DNA of 64,000 nt, from the NCBI RefSeq assembly GCF_003951315.1, contig NZ_QLJH01000002.1:62001-126000 (forward strand), written 5' to 3'. Under the pieces are notes generated by a model. The model was not told the origin of the DNA, did not search any database, and saw only the letters and a program-made list of their open reading frames with translations. Made by a program: the position numbers and the translations under genes. Below, in pieces: positions 18,576-27,941 of this stretch. The DNA comes from Sphingomonas sp. S-NIH.Pt15_0812 (lineage in GTDB: Bacteria > Pseudomonadota > Alphaproteobacteria > Sphingomonadales > Sphingomonadaceae). Each line of letters opens with the position of its first letter. Position 1 is the stretch's first letter.

Positions 18576-19544
18576 ATGCTGGATACCCCCTCCACCGCCG
18601 GATCGGCGGCGGTGCCGACTCTGAGCCTTGCCGACCAAGCGCGCGACCCCCAAGGCTTCGCCACCGCGTTCGGCGAGTCGTTCAAGCGCTTCGGCTTCGC
18701 GATCGTCGCGGATCATGGCGTGCCGCAGCCGCTGATCGACCGCGCCTGGGCCGAGACCGGGGCGCTGTTCGCGCTGCCCGACGCGGAGAAGCGCGACTAT
18801 CACCAGGCGGGCGGCGGCGGCGCGCGCGGTTACACGCCCTTCAAGACCGAAATCGCCAAGGACGCGAAGCACGTCGATCTGAAGGAATTCTGGCATGTCG
18901 GCCGCGAACTGCCCGCCGGGCATCGCTATGCCGATGTCATGGCCCCGAACATCTGGCCGACCCGGCCCGAAGGGTTCAAGGGCACGTTCGTCGAGCTTTT
19001 CGCCGCCTTCGACCAGGCGGGCGACCGGCTGCTCTCGGCCATCGCGCTCTATCTCGGCCTTGCCCCCGACTGGTTCGACCGGGCGGTGAAGGACGGCAAC
19101 AGCGTGCTGCGCCTGCTTCACTATCCCCCCATCCCCGTCGATGCCGAAGGGGTGCGCGCCGGGGCGCATGAGGACATCAACCTCATCACCCTGCTGCTCG
19201 GTGCGGAGGAGGCAGGGCTGGAACTGCTCGATCGCGATACCGGTCGCTGGCTGGCGATCAAGCCGCCGGAGGGTGCGATGGTTGTCAATGTCGGCGACAT
19301 GCTGCAACGGCTGACCAATCATGTCCTGCCCTCGACCACGCACCGCGTCGTCAACCCGCCGCCGGAACGGCGCGGCCATTCGCGCTATTCCATGCCCTTC
19401 TTCCTGCACCCCGCCCCCGACTTCCTGATCGAGACGCTGCCGCAGACGATCACGGCGGAGAATCCGAACCGCTATCCGAACCCGATCACCGCCCATGACT
19501 ATCTGTACGAGCGACTGGTCGAGATCGGGCTGATCAAGAAATGA
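18576..19544 (+). CDS. 2-oxoglutarate/Fe(II)-dependent dioxygenase (isopenicillin N synthase family)
   Basis: A 322-residue oxygenase. The DIOX_N-like N-terminal domain has FGFAIVADHGVPQPLIDRAW. The C-terminal jelly roll supplies the iron ligands: HxD in AGAHEDINLITLLL, and the distal His in STTHRVVNPP. The RYSMPFF pair (RxS) binds 2-oxoglutarate. AGAGGA lies 7 bases before the chosen ATG, so an upstream in-frame start at 18498 is rejected. The stop overlaps the start of the MBL lipoprotein by four bases, giving an oxygenase-MBL-CsbD operon. The substrate is unknown. Confidence 0.9.
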   Translation: MLDTPSTAGSAAVPTLSLADQARDPQGFATAFGESFKRFGFAIVADHGVPQPLIDRAWAETGALFALPDAEKRDYHQAGGGGARGYTPFKTEIAKDAKHVDLKEFWHVGRELPAGHRYADVMAPNIWPTRPEGFKGTFVELFAAFDQAGDRLLSAIALYLGLAPDWFDRAVKDGNSVLRLLHYPPIPVDAEGVRAGAHEDINLITLLLGAEEAGLELLDRDTGRWLAIKPPEGAMVVNVGDMLQRLTNHVLPSTTHRVVNPPPERRGHSRYSMPFFLHPAPDFLIETLPQTITAENPNRYPNPITAHDYLYERLVEIGLIKK

Positions 19545-20689
19545 CGGGGTCGGCCGGCCGGGCGTGGCTTACCCTGTTGCCACTCCTGGCCGGCGGCTGC
19601 GCATCGATCGACCTGTCGAAGGTCGCGCGCAGCGACCATTTCAACGGGCAGCGCTTCGTCAATCCGGACGGTGTCCATGGCAAGGTCGGCGAACGCAACC
19701 AGGGGCCCTTGGCGCTGCTCGAACATCTGCTGGAACCGCCCTATCGCAGCTGGCCGGCCAGCGTGCCGGTTACGCCGGCCGTGCCCGCGCGCCGCGTCGA
19801 GGGGCAGGCGATGCAGGTCACCTGGGTCGGCCATGCCAGCGTGCTGGTGCAGACCCAGGGCCTCAACATCCTGACCGATCCGGTCTGGGCGCAGCGCGCC
19901 TCGCCGGTGCGGTTCGCCGGGGTGAAGCGGGTGCGTGCGCCGGGCATCAGGCTGGCCGATCTGCCGAAGATCGACCTGATCCTGCTCAGCCACGATCATT
20001 TCGACCATCTCGACATCGGCACGCTCGGCCTTCTCTGGCGACGCGACCGCCCGCTGATCGTGACCGGCCTGGGCAACGACCAGATCCTGCGCCGCTACGG
20101 CATCCGCTCGGCGGCGCGCGACTGGGGCGGCCGGGTGGCGGTGCGGCCGGGGATCGAAGTCCGGCTCGACCGCGCGCATCACTGGAGCCAGTATCGCCCC
20201 GGCGACCGCAACAAGACGCTGTGGACCGGCTTCACCGTGACGCTGCCCGGCGGCAACCTCTATTATGCCGGCGATACCGGCGAGGGCGACATGCGCTGGG
20301 CCATCGAGGCGCGACGGCACGGGCCGGTCCGGCTCGCGCTGCTGCCGATCGGGGCCTATCATTTCGGCGGCGGCGCGACCGACAATCATATCGGCCCGGT
20401 CCAGGCGGTCACCGCCTTCCAGCAACTGGGCGCGGCCTGGGCGCTGGGCGTGCATTGGGGCACGTTCGAGCTGACCTCGGAAGGGATCGACCAGCCGCGC
20501 GAGGTGCTGCGTGCGACGCTGGCCGAACGGCGGATCGCCGCCGACCGCTTCCGCGCGACGGAGGCGGGCGCGACCTGGACGATCGGTGACATGTCCGTCA
20601 CCGATACGACCGCCATGGCACCAAATCGCATCCGATACGTTCCCGCACCGCAACAGCCTTCCGTTCCGAAGGCGCAATCAGGAGCGTAA
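19541..20689 (+). CDS. MBL-fold metallo-hydrolase lipoprotein (NAPE-PLD-like)
   Basis: A 382-residue protein with an N-terminal hydrophobic segment followed by LLAGGCAS, a lipobox that would anchor it in a membrane by Cys20. The metallo-beta-lactamase domain has WVGHASVLVQTQG near residue 95, the metal motif HDHFDHLD near 153, AGDTGEGD near 248 and HWGTFELT near 307. This pattern is typical of the N-acyl-phosphatidylethanolamine phospholipase D-like branch, so a phosphodiester or lipid substrate is likely. It overlaps the oxygenase stop by four bases. A CsbD-type gene follows after three bases. Confidence 0.88.
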   Translation: MTGSAGRAWLTLLPLLAGGCASIDLSKVARSDHFNGQRFVNPDGVHGKVGERNQGPLALLEHLLEPPYRSWPASVPVTPAVPARRVEGQAMQVTWVGHASVLVQTQGLNILTDPVWAQRASPVRFAGVKRVRAPGIRLADLPKIDLILLSHDHFDHLDIGTLGLLWRRDRPLIVTGLGNDQILRRYGIRSAARDWGGRVAVRPGIEVRLDRAHHWSQYRPGDRNKTLWTGFTVTLPGGNLYYAGDTGEGDMRWAIEARRHGPVRLALLPIGAYHFGGGATDNHIGPVQAVTAFQQLGAAWALGVHWGTFELTSEGIDQPREVLRATLAERRIAADRFRATEAGATWTIGDMSVTDTTAMAPNRIRYVPAPQQPSVPKAQSGA

Positions 20690-20692
20690 GCG

Positions 20693-20974
20693 ATGAACAC
20701 CACCACCTTGTCCGGTCAGGCGCAGGATCTCGGCGGCAACGTCAAGGAAGCCATCGGCAGCGCCACCGGCGACCAGTCGCTGAAGCACGAAGGTCTGGCC
20801 GATCAGCTCACCGGCAATGCCAAGCAGCTCGCCGGCACCGCCAAGGACGCGATCGCCAATCCCGGCCCGCTGGTCGACAAGGCAAAGGGCTTCGCGCAGG
20901 CCCGCCCCTGGGCGACGGCGGCGCTGGCCGGCGTGGTCGGCCTCGCGGTGCTGAACACGCTGCGCGGCAAGTAA
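20693..20974 (+). CDS. CsbD-family stress protein with a C-terminal membrane helix
   Basis: A 93-residue protein. The N-terminal two-thirds shows the CsbD pattern GNVKEAIGSATGDQSLKHEG and a second LTGNAKQLAGTAKDAI repeat, forming a small helical bundle linked to general stress response. The C-terminal residues about 70-88 (WATAALAGVVGLAVLNTL) form a hydrophobic helix, an extension common in alphaproteobacterial versions. CsbD-like genes are often under general stress control, but no GGAAC-type promoter was found here. AGGAG lies about 8 bases before the ATG. Confidence 0.85.
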   Translation: MNTTTLSGQAQDLGGNVKEAIGSATGDQSLKHEGLADQLTGNAKQLAGTAKDAIANPGPLVDKAKGFAQARPWATAALAGVVGLAVLNTLRGK

Positions 20975-21015
20975 GCGGCTCCGGGCCGGGCTTCGGTCCG
21001 GCCGATCGCTGGCGA

Positions 21016-21047
21016 CGCCGGTCGGTTCCCGAGGGAGCCGGCCGGCG
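21016..21047. terminator. Long hairpin after the CsbD gene
   Basis: CGCCGGTCGGTTCCC (21016-21030) pairs with 21033-21047 over 15 bases if two G-U pairs are counted. It lies about 40 bases downstream of the CsbD stop, inside a 259-base gap. Only a short TTG follows the second arm, so it is a weak intrinsic terminator by sequence. The rest of the gap shows no gene. Confidence 0.4.
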
Positions 21048-21233
21048 TTGCCCGTTCACGGGCCGGATGTTCGGTCCTTGGGCCGAGCCGGCCTTCCGGG
21101 GGTGACGGCGTAACCCGTCCCTGTCCCTCCATCGGGATGGTACGCAGAAGGACGGAGAAAATCACCGCACGGCGTAGACCGACGGACGCCCCGCCGCATT
21201 CCGGCCCACCACGGCTTCCCGTGAGATCGAGGC

Positions 21234-22466
21234 TTAGTCGAACCCCCTGTCCAGGAATCGCGTCGCCGTCGCGCAGTGCATCGCGACCCCCCGCGCCATC
21301 ACCCGCTCGTCGAGCGTCATGCGCGTATTGTGCAGCGGCGGGTTGGTTGCCGGATCGCTTCCCTCCGGCGCCGCGCCGATAAAGGCGAACGCCCCCGGCA
21401 CCGCGCGCAGCACATAGGAGAAGTCCTCCGCGCCCATCATCGGCTTGGGCATGGTCTGCCAGCCCCCCTCGCCGAACAGCTCGGTCGCCACCGCCTGTTG
21501 CAGCGTGCTGCCACGCGGATCATTGGCGGTCACCGGATAGCCGGCATCGATCCACGCCTCGGACGTGCAGCCATGGGCGGCGGCGATATTCTCGACGATC
21601 CGCTTGAACGCCGCCTGGCACTGGATCCGCGTCGCCTCCGACAGCGTCCGCAACGTGCCGAGCAACGTCGCCTCGCCGGGCACGACATTATGCGCGGTGC
21701 CCGCCTGGATCTTCGTGATCGACAGCACCGCCGGGTCGGTCACCGCCACCTGGCGGGCGATATAGACCTGGAGCGCGGTCACGATCTCGCAGGCGACGGG
21801 GATCGGGTCCAGACCCTCATGCGGCATGGCGGCATGGCCGCCGCGTCCGATGATCCGCGCGTGGAGCGTGTCCGCCGAGGCCATGATCGTTCCGGGCCGA
21901 CCGACGACCAGCCCGGACGGCGCATTGGGCGAGATGTGCAGCGCGAAGGCGGCGTCGGGTGCGGGATCGGCGAGCAGCCCGTCCTCGATCATGAAGCGCG
22001 CGCCGTGATAGCCCTCCTCGCCCGGCTGGAACATGAAGACGACCGTGCCGGCGAGTTCGTCGCGCCGCGCCGACAGGGCTTTGGCCGCACCGACCAGCAT
22101 GGCGGTATGCGTGTCATGACCACAGGCATGCATCCGCCCGTCGATCGTGCTGGCGAAGGGCAGCCCGGTCTCCTCGGTCATCGGCAGTGCGTCCATATCG
22201 CCGCGCAGCAGAACGGTGCGCGCATTGCTGCCCGCACCGGTCGCGGCCGCGCCGCCGCGCAGGATCGCGACGAAACCGGTGGTCGACGTCCCCTCGCGCA
22301 CCTCCAGCGGCAGGCCGGCGAGCGCCGCCTTGATCTTGGCGCTGGTCAGCGGACAATGGAGGCCGATTTCCGGTTCGGCATGGATGGCGCGGCGCAGCGC
22401 GACGACCTCCTCGAACACCGCCTCCGCCGCCTCGTCCCATCCGCCCCGGGTCTCACCGTCCAACAT
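21234..22466 (-). CDS. M20-family amidohydrolase (hippurate/N-acyl amino acid hydrolase-like)
   Basis: A 410-residue dinuclear metallopeptidase-fold enzyme of the M20D type, which would hydrolyse N-acyl or amide bonds of small amino acid derivatives in the cytoplasm. The motifs HACGHDTHTAML near residue 112 and QPGEEGYHGAR near 147 carry metal ligands and the catalytic Glu, and GRGGHAAMPHEG belongs to the dimerisation/lid domain. The terminal LHNTRMTLDE region supplies a further His ligand. Two starts are possible; the ATG at 22466 has GGAGG 5 bases upstream. The gene lies 14 bases after the HerA-like ATPase on the same strand. Confidence 0.9.
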   Translation of the reverse strand: MLDGETRGGWDEAAEAVFEEVVALRRAIHAEPEIGLHCPLTSAKIKAALAGLPLEVREGTSTTGFVAILRGGAAATGAGSNARTVLLRGDMDALPMTEETGLPFASTIDGRMHACGHDTHTAMLVGAAKALSARRDELAGTVVFMFQPGEEGYHGARFMIEDGLLADPAPDAAFALHISPNAPSGLVVGRPGTIMASADTLHARIIGRGGHAAMPHEGLDPIPVACEIVTALQVYIARQVAVTDPAVLSITKIQAGTAHNVVPGEATLLGTLRTLSEATRIQCQAAFKRIVENIAAAHGCTSEAWIDAGYPVTANDPRGSTLQQAVATELFGEGGWQTMPKPMMGAEDFSYVLRAVPGAFAFIGAAPEGSDPATNPPLHNTRMTLDERVMARGVAMHCATATRFLDRGFD

Positions 22467-22480
22467 CATCGCCTCCATAT

Positions 22481-24088
22481 CTACCCGCGGAACAATCCGC
22501 CCAAGACTCCACGCGCGATCTGCCCGATCAAGCCGCCCGCGCCACTGTTCCGGCTACGCCTGGTGCCGAACACCTGCCGACCGATCTCATTCGCCACCTG
22601 CCGCCCGATCGAGGACGAGGCGGAGCGCATCGCCGAATTCGCCGCCTTGGCCCAGGGCGAGTCCGCCGACTCCCGGTCCGCCGCGCGCTGTGCCTGCGCC
22701 GCCTCGCGCGCCGCGCGCGCGGCATCGCGCTGGCGGACCGCTTCGGCCTTGGCCTCCTCGCCCTGCGCCTTGGCGGCCGCGGCGGAGGCGGCGGCTTCCT
22801 CGGTCTTCGCCGCGAGCATCTCCTCCGCCGACTCGCGGTCGACCAGGACGTCGTAACGATCGCCGATTGCGTCCGTCTCGACCAGCAGCCTGCGCTCCGG
22901 CGGCGTGACCGGCCCCACCCGGCTGGATGGCGGGCGGATCAGCGTCCGTTCCACTGGCGAGGGGGAGCCATCCGCCTGGAGCAGCGACACCAACGCCTCG
23001 CCGACCTTGAGCTCGGTGATCGCGCTCGCCACGTCGACACCGGGATTGGCGCGGAAGGTGGTCGCCGCCGCGCGCACCGCCGCCTGGTCGCGTGGCGTGA
23101 ACGCCCGCAGCGCATGCTGCACGCGGTTGCCGAGCTGCCCCGCCACGCTGTCGGGAATGTCAATCGGGTTCTGGGTGATGAAATAGATACCGACGCCCTT
23201 GGAGCGGATCAGCCGGACGACCTGCTCGATCTTGTCGAGCAACGCCTTGGGCGCATCGTCGAACAGCAGATGCGCCTCGTCGAAGAAGAAGGCGAGCACC
23301 GGCTTGTCGGGGTCGCCCACTTCCGGCAGCTGCTCGAACAACTCGCTCATCAGCCATAGCAGGAAGGTGGAATAGAGTTTCGGGCTGGCCATCAGCTTGT
23401 CGGCGGCCAGGATGTTGACCACCCCCTGCCCCCGGTCGTCCAGCGCGATCAGGTCGGTCAGCGCCAGCGCCGGCTCGCCGAAGAAATGCTCCGCGCCCTG
23501 CGATCGCAATTGCAGCAGTGCCCGTTGGATCGCGCCGATCGATTGTTTGCTGACATTGCCATAGCGGGTCGACAGCTCCGCCGCCCGCTCGGCGCAATGC
23601 GCCAGCATCGCCTGGAGATCGTCCAGGTCGAGCAGCAACAGCCCCTCTTCGTCGGCGACGTGGAAGGCGATGGTCATCACCCCCTCCTGCACGTCGTTCA
23701 GGTCCATCAGCCGCGACAGGAGCAGGGGACCCATCTCGCTGACCGTGGTGCGGACGGGATGGCCCTGCTGCCCGAACAGGTCCCAGAACTGCACCGGCAT
23801 GGCGCGATAGGCCCAGTCGGTGAAGCCGATCTCCGTCGCGCGGGCCGCGAACGCCTCATGCGTCTTCGCGGTCGCCGAACCGGCCATGGCGAGGCCGGAC
23901 AGATCGCCCTTCACGTCCGCGACGAAGCACGGCACGCCCGCCGCCGAAAACCCCTCGACGATCCCCTGCAGCGTCACGGTCTTGCCGGTGCCGGTCGCGC
24001 CCGCAATCAGGCCGTGGCGATTGGCACGCTTCAAGTCGAGCCGCTGCGGCCGGCCGCCGCCCAGACCGATGAAGATGCCGTCCGTCAT
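22481..24088 (-). CDS. HerA-like ATPase (DUF853, helicase HerA C-terminal domain)
   Basis: A 535-residue HerA/FtsK-superfamily ATPase. The Walker A is GATGTGKT near residue 30, Walker B is [12 protein letters not shown] near 274, and the arginine-finger and sensor regions are in [18 protein letters not shown] and [16 protein letters not shown]. The C-terminal about 130 residues are an Ala/Glu/Arg-rich coiled coil ([20 protein letters not shown]) followed by a Gly-rich tail, [14 protein letters not shown]. Partner NurA is not nearby. The family's role in bacteria is unclear. AAGGGA lies 7 bases upstream of the chosen start. Confidence 0.9.
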   Translation of the reverse strand: MTDGIFIGLGGGRPQRLDLKRANRHGLIAGATGTGKTVTLQGIVEGFSAAGVPCFVADVKGDLSGLAMAGSATAKTHEAFAARATEIGFTDWAYRAMPVQFWDLFGQQGHPVRTTVSEMGPLLLSRLMDLNDVQEGVMTIAFHVADEEGLLLLDLDDLQAMLAHCAERAAELSTRYGNVSKQSIGAIQRALLQLRSQGAEHFFGEPALALTDLIALDDRGQGVVNILAADKLMASPKLYSTFLLWLMSELFEQLPEVGDPDKPVLAFFFDEAHLLFDDAPKALLDKIEQVVRLIRSKGVGIYFITQNPIDIPDSVAGQLGNRVQHALRAFTPRDQAAVRAAATTFRANPGVDVASAITELKVGEALVSLLQADGSPSPVERTLIRPPSSRVGPVTPPERRLLVETDAIGDRYDVLVDRESAEEMLAAKTEEAAASAAAAKAQGEEAKAEAVRQRDAARAAREAAQAQRAADRESADSPWAKAANSAMRSASSSIGRQVANEIGRQVFGTRRSRNSGAGGLIGQIARGVLGGLFRG

Positions 24089-24167
24089 GCCCGATCCCTT
24101 TTCATGGGTGCTGAACGGGATGACCCTAAAACGTCTGGCGAGCAAGTTGAAGCATTACAGATGTCGA

Positions 24168-24202
24168 ACGGGGCCGCCGCCCGGATTGGACGACGGCCCC
24201 GT
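24168..24202. terminator. Hairpin downstream of degP
   Basis: ACGGGGCCG (24168-24176) and CGGCCCCGT (24194-24202) form a 9-base perfect stem with a 17-base loop. It lies 25 bases after the degP stop on the minus strand and before the HerA-like gene. No T-run follows in either direction, so intrinsic termination is uncertain. Confidence 0.4.
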
Positions 24203-24227
24203 CTGGATCGCGTAAGGCCGGAGCCGA

Positions 24228-25763
24228 TCAGCTCTTCAGCTTCACCGGAATGAAGTTGCTCATCCGCTGCCGTGCGATCTGCAACAACACGGTGTTGCGC
24301 CCCGCTCCCTTCGCCGCCGTCACCGCCGCCGCGACCTCGGCGACCGTGCGGACCGGCGTGCCGTTGATCGACTGGATCACGTCGCCGCGCTTCAGCTTCT
24401 GTCCGGCGTCGCTGGTCGGATCGACCGCGGCGACGACCACGCCTTGCACGGTCGTGTCGACTCCCACCGCACGCGCGATCGCCGGGGTCAGCGGCTGCAC
24501 CGCCAGGCCCAGCGGGTTGCCGCTGGCCGGCGCGGTGGTCGCCGCATCGTCGTCGCCGTCATCATCGCTGCCGAAACCGTCCGCGCCGCCATTGATCTCG
24601 GCGGCGAGCTGCTCCTGGGTCGGCCGCGCGGCGACCGCGACGTTCACGTTGACGGGCTTGCCCGCGCGGATCACGCCCAGGCGCGCGGTCTGGCCGGGAT
24701 CGATATTGGCGACCAGATAGGACAGGGTCTGGTCGGGCGTCACCGCCTGGCCGTTGACTTCGGTCACCACGTCGCCGGCGCGCAAGCCGCCCTTCGCCGC
24801 CGGGCCGCCGGCGGTCACGCCCGCGATCACCTGGCCCCGGTTCTTGGGCAGGCCGAGCGCCGCCGCGACGTCGCCATTCACCTCCGGCCCGAGCTGCACG
24901 CCCAGATAGCCGCGCTTGATCGGTTCGCCCTTCATCAGCGTGGCGATGATCGGCTTGGCCTCTTCCGCCGGAATGGCGAAGCCGATGCCGATATTGCCGC
25001 CGCCCTGCGAGCCCAGGATCTGCGAGTTGATGCCGATGACGTTGCCGTTCAGGTCGAACATCGGGCCGCCGCTATTGCCCTGGTTGATCGCCGCGTCGGT
25101 CTGGATGAACCGGTCGTTGGCGCCGCCCTGGCCGGTCACGCGGTGCACGGCGGAGACGATGCCGGCGGTCACGGTGCCACCCAGGCCGAACGGATTGCCG
25201 ATCGCCACCACCCAGTCGCCGACGCGGGTCCGCGAGCTGTCGCCCCACTTGACGAAGGGCAGGTTGGTCGCGTTGATCTTGAGCAGCGCGAGGTCCGAAT
25301 CCGGATCGCGCCCGATCAGCTTGGCGGTATATTCCTTGCGGTCCGGCAGGATGACCGTGATCGAATCCACCTGTGCGCCGCGCGCGCCAGGCGCGACCAC
25401 GTGATTGTTGGTCACGACATACCCATCGGGCGAGATGATGAAGCCCGAGCCGAGCGACTGGCCCTCGCGCTTCACCGGCGCGCCGCTGCCACCACCGCCG
25501 AACAGATCGGCAAAGGGCGTGCCGGCGAACGGATTGGCCTGGGTCTGCTGGACGATCGTCTGCTTGGTCGAGATGTTGACCACGGCCGGTTGCAGCTTCG
25601 CGACCAGGTCGGCGAAGCTCATCGGCGCGCCCGCACGGGGCGCGGACGCCTGGATCGTGCCCGGCTCGTTCTGCGCGGTCTGCGCGACGGTCGGCTGCAA
25701 GGCCAGGGTGGCGGTCGCACCGCCAAGCAGAAGCGCACTGGTAATGGCGTAGGCGTAGCGCAC
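24228..25763 (-). CDS. degP: Do-family serine endoprotease DegP/HtrA (GTG start)
   Basis: A 511-residue periplasmic protease and chaperone that degrades misfolded envelope proteins. A signal peptide covers about residues 1-28 (hydrophobic ITSALLLGGATATLAL, ending TVAQ). The trypsin-like domain has the triad His121 (TNNHVV), Asp157 (DPDSDLALL) and Ser231 (GNSGGP). Two PDZ domains follow: PDZ1 near residues 275-380 and PDZ2 near 420-505, with an acidic FGSDDDGDDDAATT linker between. The GTG at 25763 is the likely start, since the signal peptide begins there; an earlier in-frame start adds a charged, unlikely N-terminus. It lies after hflKC on the same strand. Confidence 0.93.
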   Translation of the reverse strand: MRYAYAITSALLLGGATATLALQPTVAQTAQNEPGTIQASAPRAGAPMSFADLVAKLQPAVVNISTKQTIVQQTQANPFAGTPFADLFGGGGSGAPVKREGQSLGSGFIISPDGYVVTNNHVVAPGARGAQVDSITVILPDRKEYTAKLIGRDPDSDLALLKINATNLPFVKWGDSSRTRVGDWVVAIGNPFGLGGTVTAGIVSAVHRVTGQGGANDRFIQTDAAINQGNSGGPMFDLNGNVIGINSQILGSQGGGNIGIGFAIPAEEAKPIIATLMKGEPIKRGYLGVQLGPEVNGDVAAALGLPKNRGQVIAGVTAGGPAAKGGLRAGDVVTEVNGQAVTPDQTLSYLVANIDPGQTARLGVIRAGKPVNVNVAVAARPTQEQLAAEINGGADGFGSDDDGDDDAATTAPASGNPLGLAVQPLTPAIARAVGVDTTVQGVVVAAVDPTSDAGQKLKRGDVIQSINGTPVRTVAEVAAAVTAAKGAGRNTVLLQIARQRMSNFIPVKLKS

Positions 25764-25870
25764 TGAAGCTAGTTCCTCTCGTTCGTCGTTCGAACCGGAC
25801 GATCTATCGCCCAAATCGGCTGAACGACGGTTGAATATGAACGGACCGCAAGATCATGGCCGTGACAGGA

Positions 25871-26734
25871 TCACCGGCCTCGTCCCTCGAACTCCCGAAG
25901 ATAGGAATTGTTCGGCGACAGGATGAAGTTGGTCGAACCCTTCTGATCCGGCGTGCCATCCGCCCCGAAAGTGCGACGATAGGACTGCATCGCCCGATAG
26001 AAGTCATAGAATCCAGCATCCTGGCCGAAACTCTGCGCGTAGATGCGCGACGCCTCGGCATCGGCATCGGCGCGGACGACCTGCGCCTGGCGCTGGCCCT
26101 CGGCGGCGATGGTGATCGCCTCCTGCTGGCGGGCAGTGCGCATCCGGTCGAGCGCGCTTTGCAACGGCGTACCGTCGGGCAGCTCCGCCTGCTTGATGCG
26201 GACGTCCACGATCTCGACGCCATATTGGCGCGCACGGCGGTCGAGGCCGGTCTGGATCGCTTCCATCAACTCGGTCCGCTCCGGGGTGAGCAGCGAGGCG
26301 AAGGACACCTTGCCCAGCTCGTTGCGCAGCGTCGAGGCGAAGAGCGGGCGAAGCTGGTTCTCGACACCCTCCTCGTCGCCGGCGGTCGCCAGCATCAGGC
26401 GGGGATCGACCACCCGGTAACGGGCATAGGCGTCGACGTTGAGACGGCGCTGGTCGGTGGACAGGACCTGCGAATTCTCCAGGTCCAGGTTGCGCACGCG
26501 CTTGTCGACCCGGACGATCCGGTCGAGAAAGGGCACGCGGACGACCAGACCGGCCTCATCCGTCGCCGGCCGGCCGGGCAGCGCCGCGCGGTTCACGACG
26601 CGGATCGGCTGGGCGAGTCGATAGACGACCGCCTGCTCCGTCTCCGGCACGATCGCGAAGGTCGCGGCCGCCAGGATCACCAGCACCAGCGCGGCGATGC
26701 CGAGCGCGATCGGGTTCTTCCACATCGCGCTCAC
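25871..26734 (-). CDS. hflC: FtsH protease modulator HflC
   Basis: A 287-residue SPFH-domain protein that forms, with HflK, the large membrane cage around the FtsH protease. It has one N-terminal membrane helix (residues about 9-28, LGIAALVLVILAAATFAIV), then the SPFH domain beginning ETEQAVVYRLAQPI and a coiled-coil with RMRTARQQEAITIAAEGQRQAQ near residue 200. The tail LREFEGRGR is short. It can start at GTG 26734, which overlaps the hflK stop as GTGA, or at ATG 26725. The order hflK-hflC-degP on one strand suggests a proteostasis operon. Confidence 0.93.
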   Translation of the reverse strand: MSAMWKNPIALGIAALVLVILAAATFAIVPETEQAVVYRLAQPIRVVNRAALPGRPATDEAGLVVRVPFLDRIVRVDKRVRNLDLENSQVLSTDQRRLNVDAYARYRVVDPRLMLATAGDEEGVENQLRPLFASTLRNELGKVSFASLLTPERTELMEAIQTGLDRRARQYGVEIVDVRIKQAELPDGTPLQSALDRMRTARQQEAITIAAEGQRQAQVVRADADAEASRIYAQSFGQDAGFYDFYRAMQSYRRTFGADGTPDQKGSTNFILSPNNSYLREFEGRGR

Positions 26735-27870
26735 TGGCCGCCTCCCGACTGGGTCTGGCCCTGCGCCGGAGCCGCCGCCGAACCCTGGGTGGATGCGGCG
26801 GGCGCGGCCTCGGTCAGGCGGCGCGCATTGGGAATGGGCAGATAGGGCATGACGCCGGGGGCCTCGATGATCGTCTTGTCGGACTTGGCCAGCACGGCCT
26901 CCATGGTCTCGTAATACATGCGGCGACGCGTCACCTCGGGTGCGAGGCGATACTGGCTGTAGACGCGGTCGAACTGCGCGGCCTCGCCCTGTGCGCGGGC
27001 GATGACCTGCTGCGCATAGGATTTGGCGCGGTTCACCTCGGCCACCGCCTCCTGCTGCGCCACCGTCACCTTGTTGAAGTCGTCGACGATCTGCGCCGGC
27101 GGGGTGACGCGGTTGAGCGATACGCTCTGGATGCGCACGCCGGAATGATAGCTGTTCAGGATCGCCTGGGTCAGCTCGGCCACCCGCTGCTCGATCCCGG
27201 TACGGCCGCCGCCCAGCGCCTGGTCGAGCGTGGTCGTGGCGATCACGGCGCGCATCGCGCTCTCCGCCGCTGCGCGCACCGTCTCCTCCGGCTGGGCGAG
27301 CTGGAAGACATAGTCACGCGGATTGGCGACGTTCCAGCGCACCGAATAGGTCAGGTCGACGATATTCTGGTCGCCGGTCAGCGCCAGGTTGACACCGTCG
27401 CCGCGCGGGAAGTTCTCGGTGCGGAAACGCTGGACATCGACTTCCTGCACCCGGGCGAAGGGTGCGGGCGGCGTGACCTGGACGCCGGGCGACAGGGTGC
27501 CGGCATAGCGGCCCAGATAGGTGACGATGCCGCGCTGCTGCGGGCCGATCTGGTGGATGCAGGTGAAGAGCAGCCACAGCACGACCAGGATGCCGACGCC
27601 GATCGCCCACAGCACCCGCGCATTGGCGCCGGGCGGCAGGCTGGGAAAGCCGCTTCCGCCGCCGCCGCCGCCCCGCGCGCGCTTCAGGAAATCGTCCAGC
27701 GCGGTCGGACGGGCCGAGCCGCCGGCCGGCTTGCGACCGCCCGGCGGCACCGACCACGGATTGCGCGGGCCGCCGCCGCCGGGGGTTCCGCCGTCGCCTC
27801 CCCACGGTCCCTTGGAGTTGTCGGCAGCAAGGATAATCGGACGCTTGGACCAGCGTGGGAAGATGCTCAT
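26731..27870 (-). CDS. hflK: FtsH protease modulator HflK
   Basis: A 379-residue partner of HflC. The first 65 residues are Gly/Pro-rich (KGPWGGDGGTPGGGGPRNPW), as in other HflK proteins. A membrane helix covers about residues 87-105 (LWAIGVGILVVLWLLFTCI). The SPFH domain and helical repeat follow, with RVTPPAQIVDDFNKVTVAQQ near 250, and the protein ends in an Ala/Gln/Gly-rich tail. The start at ATG 27870 gives only a 2-base spacing from GAGAGG, so an upstream TTG is possible but has no ribosome site. It is divergent from mrp, 71 bases apart. Confidence 0.93.
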   Translation of the reverse strand: MSIFPRWSKRPIILAADNSKGPWGGDGGTPGGGGPRNPWSVPPGGRKPAGGSARPTALDDFLKRARGGGGGGSGFPSLPPGANARVLWAIGVGILVVLWLLFTCIHQIGPQQRGIVTYLGRYAGTLSPGVQVTPPAPFARVQEVDVQRFRTENFPRGDGVNLALTGDQNIVDLTYSVRWNVANPRDYVFQLAQPEETVRAAAESAMRAVIATTTLDQALGGGRTGIEQRVAELTQAILNSYHSGVRIQSVSLNRVTPPAQIVDDFNKVTVAQQEAVAEVNRAKSYAQQVIARAQGEAAQFDRVYSQYRLAPEVTRRRMYYETMEAVLAKSDKTIIEAPGVMPYLPIPNARRLTEAAPAASTQGSAAAPAQGQTQSGGGQ

Positions 27871-27941
27871 ATCCTCTCTATAGGAAGGCCGTTCGACGAA
27901 AAACAGTGCCAAGGCGGGGATGCCGGCTTAAGGCCGCCCGC

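Noticed and set aside
20600..20692. Possible general stress (EcfG-type, GGAAC-N16/17-GTT) promoter before the CsbD gene
   Set aside because: GGAAC is not found on the right strand with a matching GTT at the right distance; GTTCC occurs only in the opposite orientation.
25764..25870. GTTCGAACC sequence resembling a tRNA T-loop upstream of degP
   Set aside because: No acceptor, D or anticodon stems can be drawn around it. No tRNA was found anywhere in the window.
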